Shown here one piece after another: positions 61,151-64,000 of a stretch of 64,000 bases of DNA. The position numbers were made by a program, and so were the translations under genes. The DNA is taken from assembly GCA_951799425.1 (NCBI GenBank), contig OX637393.1:40001744-40065743 (forward strand), in the 5' to 3' direction. Source of the DNA: Ilex aquifolium. Its lineage: Eukaryota > Streptophyta > Magnoliopsida > Aquifoliales > Aquifoliaceae. Under the pieces are notes generated by a model. It saw only the letters and a list, made by a program, of their open reading frames with translations, was not told the origin of the DNA and made no database searches. Position 1 is the first letter of the stretch. Each line of letters opens with the position of its first letter.

Positions 61151-62445
61151 TCAGCCAAAAAACCAGCACATTTTCTCTTCATAAATAATGAAGACAATCA
61201 GTTAGAAGTTTATTAAGTTTCTATATTGGGATAACAGAGATGATGAGTCAAATAAAACATGGATGACACAGTGAGCAAAAAGATTTTGTTACTAAAGGGC
61301 CCTGTTTATTTTGTTTCTCTCTACAGTAGTGTGCACAGTAATATGCTTTCTTTGCTGTGTTTCAGAGCATGAATGATAGCAGTGCTGGAATCAGAAAACA
61401 CTGTTATCAAGGAAACTGTGGTAAGAATGTTCCAAAACCAGGTACACTATCATTCTGAAACACTAAATTTAGCAATCCAATACATTTCCTTTGTGTCTTG
61501 TAGTTTTTACCCTTATAAAAAGAAATATTAAAATAAAATACTCACTGAAAACAATATAAGAAATCATGAATAAACTAACAAACAAAAAAAGCATTTTAGG
61601 TGCAGATTGAGGAGGACACAAACCTCCCAGGTATCCACTAGTATTTGAAGAAATTGATTGTACCCTTCATCTTCTCTCAACACCTCTTTTTTCCTAGTGA
61701 TTGCTCCAACTCTTTCATTCAACAAATGAAGATCATTCTCAAGCAAATGCCAAGCAAACTTATACAACTTGAGCTCATTAATGTAGACTATCAACTTCTT
61801 CTTCTCCTTTGATCTTCCGAGGACAACAATCTTTTAGAAAGAGCATTGTTCTCTTCAACTTCTTTCTATAGCATTCAAAGATACATAAATCATTAGTGAA
61901 CTACAAATCATTTTTGTATAGTTGTAACTTATATTCGACTGCTACATACCAATAGATAACCAAAAAACAAAAGAAATTCAAGGATGAGAACAGAGGACAC
62001 AAACCTCAAGTTGTGCATTAAGAAGTTCAGTGGATATTGCATAACTTTCGACCTGTTCTCCCATGACTTTTTTCTCTAGTGATTGCTCAACTCTTTCATT
62101 CAACAGATGGAGATCATGCTCAAGCGAATGCCGGGCATCCTTATGCAACTTGAGTTCATTAGTGCAGACTGTAACTCTTCCTCTTCACTTCTCCTTTAAT
62201 CTTCCGAGGACAACAATCTTTTAGAAAGAACATTGTTCTCTTCGAGTAATTTCTATAGCATTCCAAAACACATAAACCATTAGTGAACTTCAAATAATTT
62301 ATGTATACTTATAACTTATATTCGACAGCAGAGGACCTCAAGTTGTGCATTAAGAAGTTCAGTGGATGCTGCAAAACTTTCGACTTGTTCTCCTATGACC
62401 TCTTTTTCTCTCGTGATTGCTCCAACTCTTTCATTCAATTTAGGC
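61020..62445 (-). pseudogene. Decayed coiled-coil gene with a triplicated exon module
   Basis: On the minus strand three related modules occur at about 62445-62325, 62320-61990 and 61920-61600. Each carries a charged heptad-like stretch such as LLNERVEQSLEKKVMGEQVE, then ESYAISTELLNAQLE where kept. Two modules end in the same donor (GAG before GTTTGTGTCC), and two start after the same acceptor (GCTATAG before AAAKAA). Frames between the blocks are disturbed in two modules, so this looks like a pseudogene or an unresolved gene with alternative exons. A last exon may lie near 61020-61135. I do not recognise the family. No start codon or promoter is identified. Confidence 0.45.
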
Positions 62446-64000
62446 TACATGTTGGGCACAAAAATTCTGGGAAAAAAAGAAAGAAAAGATGTTAAATTCA
62501 AATGCATGGACAATTAAGATGCTCATTAAAAATAAGTAGACTATTCATTGATACCGAAATAATAAAAATTCCCATCCTTTTTGTTCCTACTGTGATATAA
62601 AATAAATTCACTTAATAATAAATGCATTAGATATAATTTTTCGTTTTAATAGCCATAACTGAAACAATGAATTTTTTGTATTAACAGCCACTCATAAGAG
62701 TGTCTCTATATTACTGAACATTCTCTCCAAAATTTCTCAGTTTTCCAATGTTAACAAACATGTGGAAGTCGAAAAAATTGAAATCCAAATCAACATCGTC
62801 ACTAACAATTACGAAAAAATTTCGAAGTTGAAATCAACATCGAAATTCAGAATCAATACTGTTTTTGACTGACAAAGAATTATCATCTGACTGGAGTTGA
62901 GCAATTATATATTGGCAGAATGAGTCATTACTTTCAACTTTGACAAGTTCACAAATAAACATGCAAGGTTGTCATGGCCAATGCATATACCAGCTATGAT
63001 GTGCATAAGAAGAACAAATCAAAAGAGAGTATTCTGGAGAGAAAAGATGCTACAAAAGAGTTGTGTCTTTCGATTACAGATTTAGGCCTTATTTGGTTTG
63101 GGGGTTTGGGTGGAATTTTGAGAGATTGGGTTATGTAATTTAGTTCAATGAATCTTGGTTATCCTTGTTTGGTTGGATTTTTCAGGTACAACAAATGCAA
63201 GCTTCCATCTCTAAGGTCTGAGCTATATGGTGAAATCAAAGCCACATATATGTGCTTCCTTGTGTGGTTGGAATTTTCAAGCTTGGGAGATGCTGATGTA
63301 TAACGAGATTGGCAATTATATATATTCTATATTATTTTCTTAAATGGTGCATCCATAACGAGGGTTTTTGATGATATTATGGCATGGTTATGTATACACC
63401 TCTTTTTCTAAAAGAGTTGTCATTTTAAAAACTTTATGCATGAAAGGAAAAAGATTACTCTAATTGGCTTCTTGTGCTCAACCTATCTCTTCTTATATTT
63501 TGCAAAGTATGTAGGGATGCAAAGACACTGAGAAGAGTGGAGTTCTCATCTGAAGATATAAGCTAGCAGGCTGAACTTGTTAGCTTCCAATATCACAAAT
63601 TAATAAGACTGAGTGGTGTGTGTGGGATGTTCATATTGTAAGTAAATTTGATGTGTACTGTATTATTGTTGTTTTAAGAATGTTGGGATTTATAACTTGA
63701 AAACTTGTGGAGGATAACCTTTTTTGACTAACAAATGGGTGAACATTGGGTTTGGAAGGAGGATAACCTTTTTGGAGGAAAATTATAATATTATGCTTCT
63801 TCACCGACGAATGTGTAGGCATTGGGTTTGCGAGGACTTCGTGGCCCTTTATTGCCACTCTGATTTCAAGTTACATAGTTTGATGGATAGATGATGTGTG
63901 TGTTTAGTATAGTTACATTTATATAATGCTCTCATAAGGTTGCTCTCGCCACTTGGTCGTATTGGGCGAAAAATAGACTTTTGATTTTGCAAGGCTGACC
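62446..64000. other. Right end of window, no gene seen
   Basis: Contains the right copy of the second local repeat (62865-62935). About 63070-63200 has GGTTTGGGGGTTTGGGTGG and TTGTTTGGTTGGATTTT, a motif style common in plant MITEs, but ends are unclear. GGAGGATAACCTTTTT occurs twice (63707 and 63759) with TGTTCATATTG-type flanks. No coding region is supported. Confidence 0.45.

Noticed and set aside
63631-63858. 75-codon minus frame at the right end
   Set aside because: Lies over two copies of a GGAGGATAACC repeat and has no domain.
1-64000. CRISPR arrays, operons, tRNA or rRNA genes
   Set aside because: No regularly spaced direct repeats with unique spacers, no bacterial gene layout and no convincing cloverleaf were found; tRNA-like sequence occurs only in SINE heads.

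Overview
The window looks like nuclear DNA from a eudicot plant, with AT-rich, intron-rich genes. It holds a receptor-like protein of a dicot clade, a plant AP180/CALM clathrin adaptor, several Ty1/copia elements, Helitrons, tRNA-type SINEs and small DNA transposons. I cannot name the species.

Three host genes can be built exon by exon, all on the + strand. (1) 2968-9169: a four-exon leucine-rich-repeat receptor-like protein of 937 aa, with signal peptide, LRRs, island domain and transmembrane helix but no kinase. (2) 34041-40423: a 15-coding-exon ANTH-domain clathrin assembly protein of 548 aa, closest from memory to Arabidopsis At5g35200 (PICALM3), with a CT-rich leader exon upstream. (3) 43477-51754: a three-exon BSD-domain protein of 397 aa, whose first intron, inside the BSD domain, is filled by an antisense copia element. 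The genes act in unrelated processes (surface recognition, endocytosis, an uncharacterised BSD family) and do not form a pathway.

Most of the rest is transposon-derived. Three copia elements with both LTRs lie at 12574-17298 (LTRs about one difference apart, TSD ACAAG), 44215-49052 (minus strand, LTRs identical by eye, TSD CAAAC) and 53996-58792 (LTRs about 3 percent apart, TSD ACTCT/ACTCC). All three look broken. An older LTR-element remnant lies at 10140-11436. From 18159 to 32507 there is a field of non-autonomous Helitrons, all on the minus strand, often joined end to end. Three tandem units at 18159-20499 carry unusual GGN-rich cores of about 300-480 bp. Smaller elements with recognisable target duplications include hAT-like elements (6709-6885, 11561-12090, 21293-22055), a Mutator-like element (50409-51034) and a SINE with a 17-bp duplication (23428-23626).

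The right end (about 53.57-59.52 kb) contains sequence that reads like plant mitochondrial DNA, split by the third copia element. It is followed by locally duplicated sequence and a decayed minus-strand coiled-coil gene with a three-times repeated exon module (61.0-62.45 kb). The strongest candidates for something unusual are the GGN-core tandem Helitrons, the mosaic Helitron at 29595-32507, and the recent antisense insertion inside the BSD gene. I see no operon-like, CRISPR-like or defence system, and no convincing tRNA or rRNA gene.
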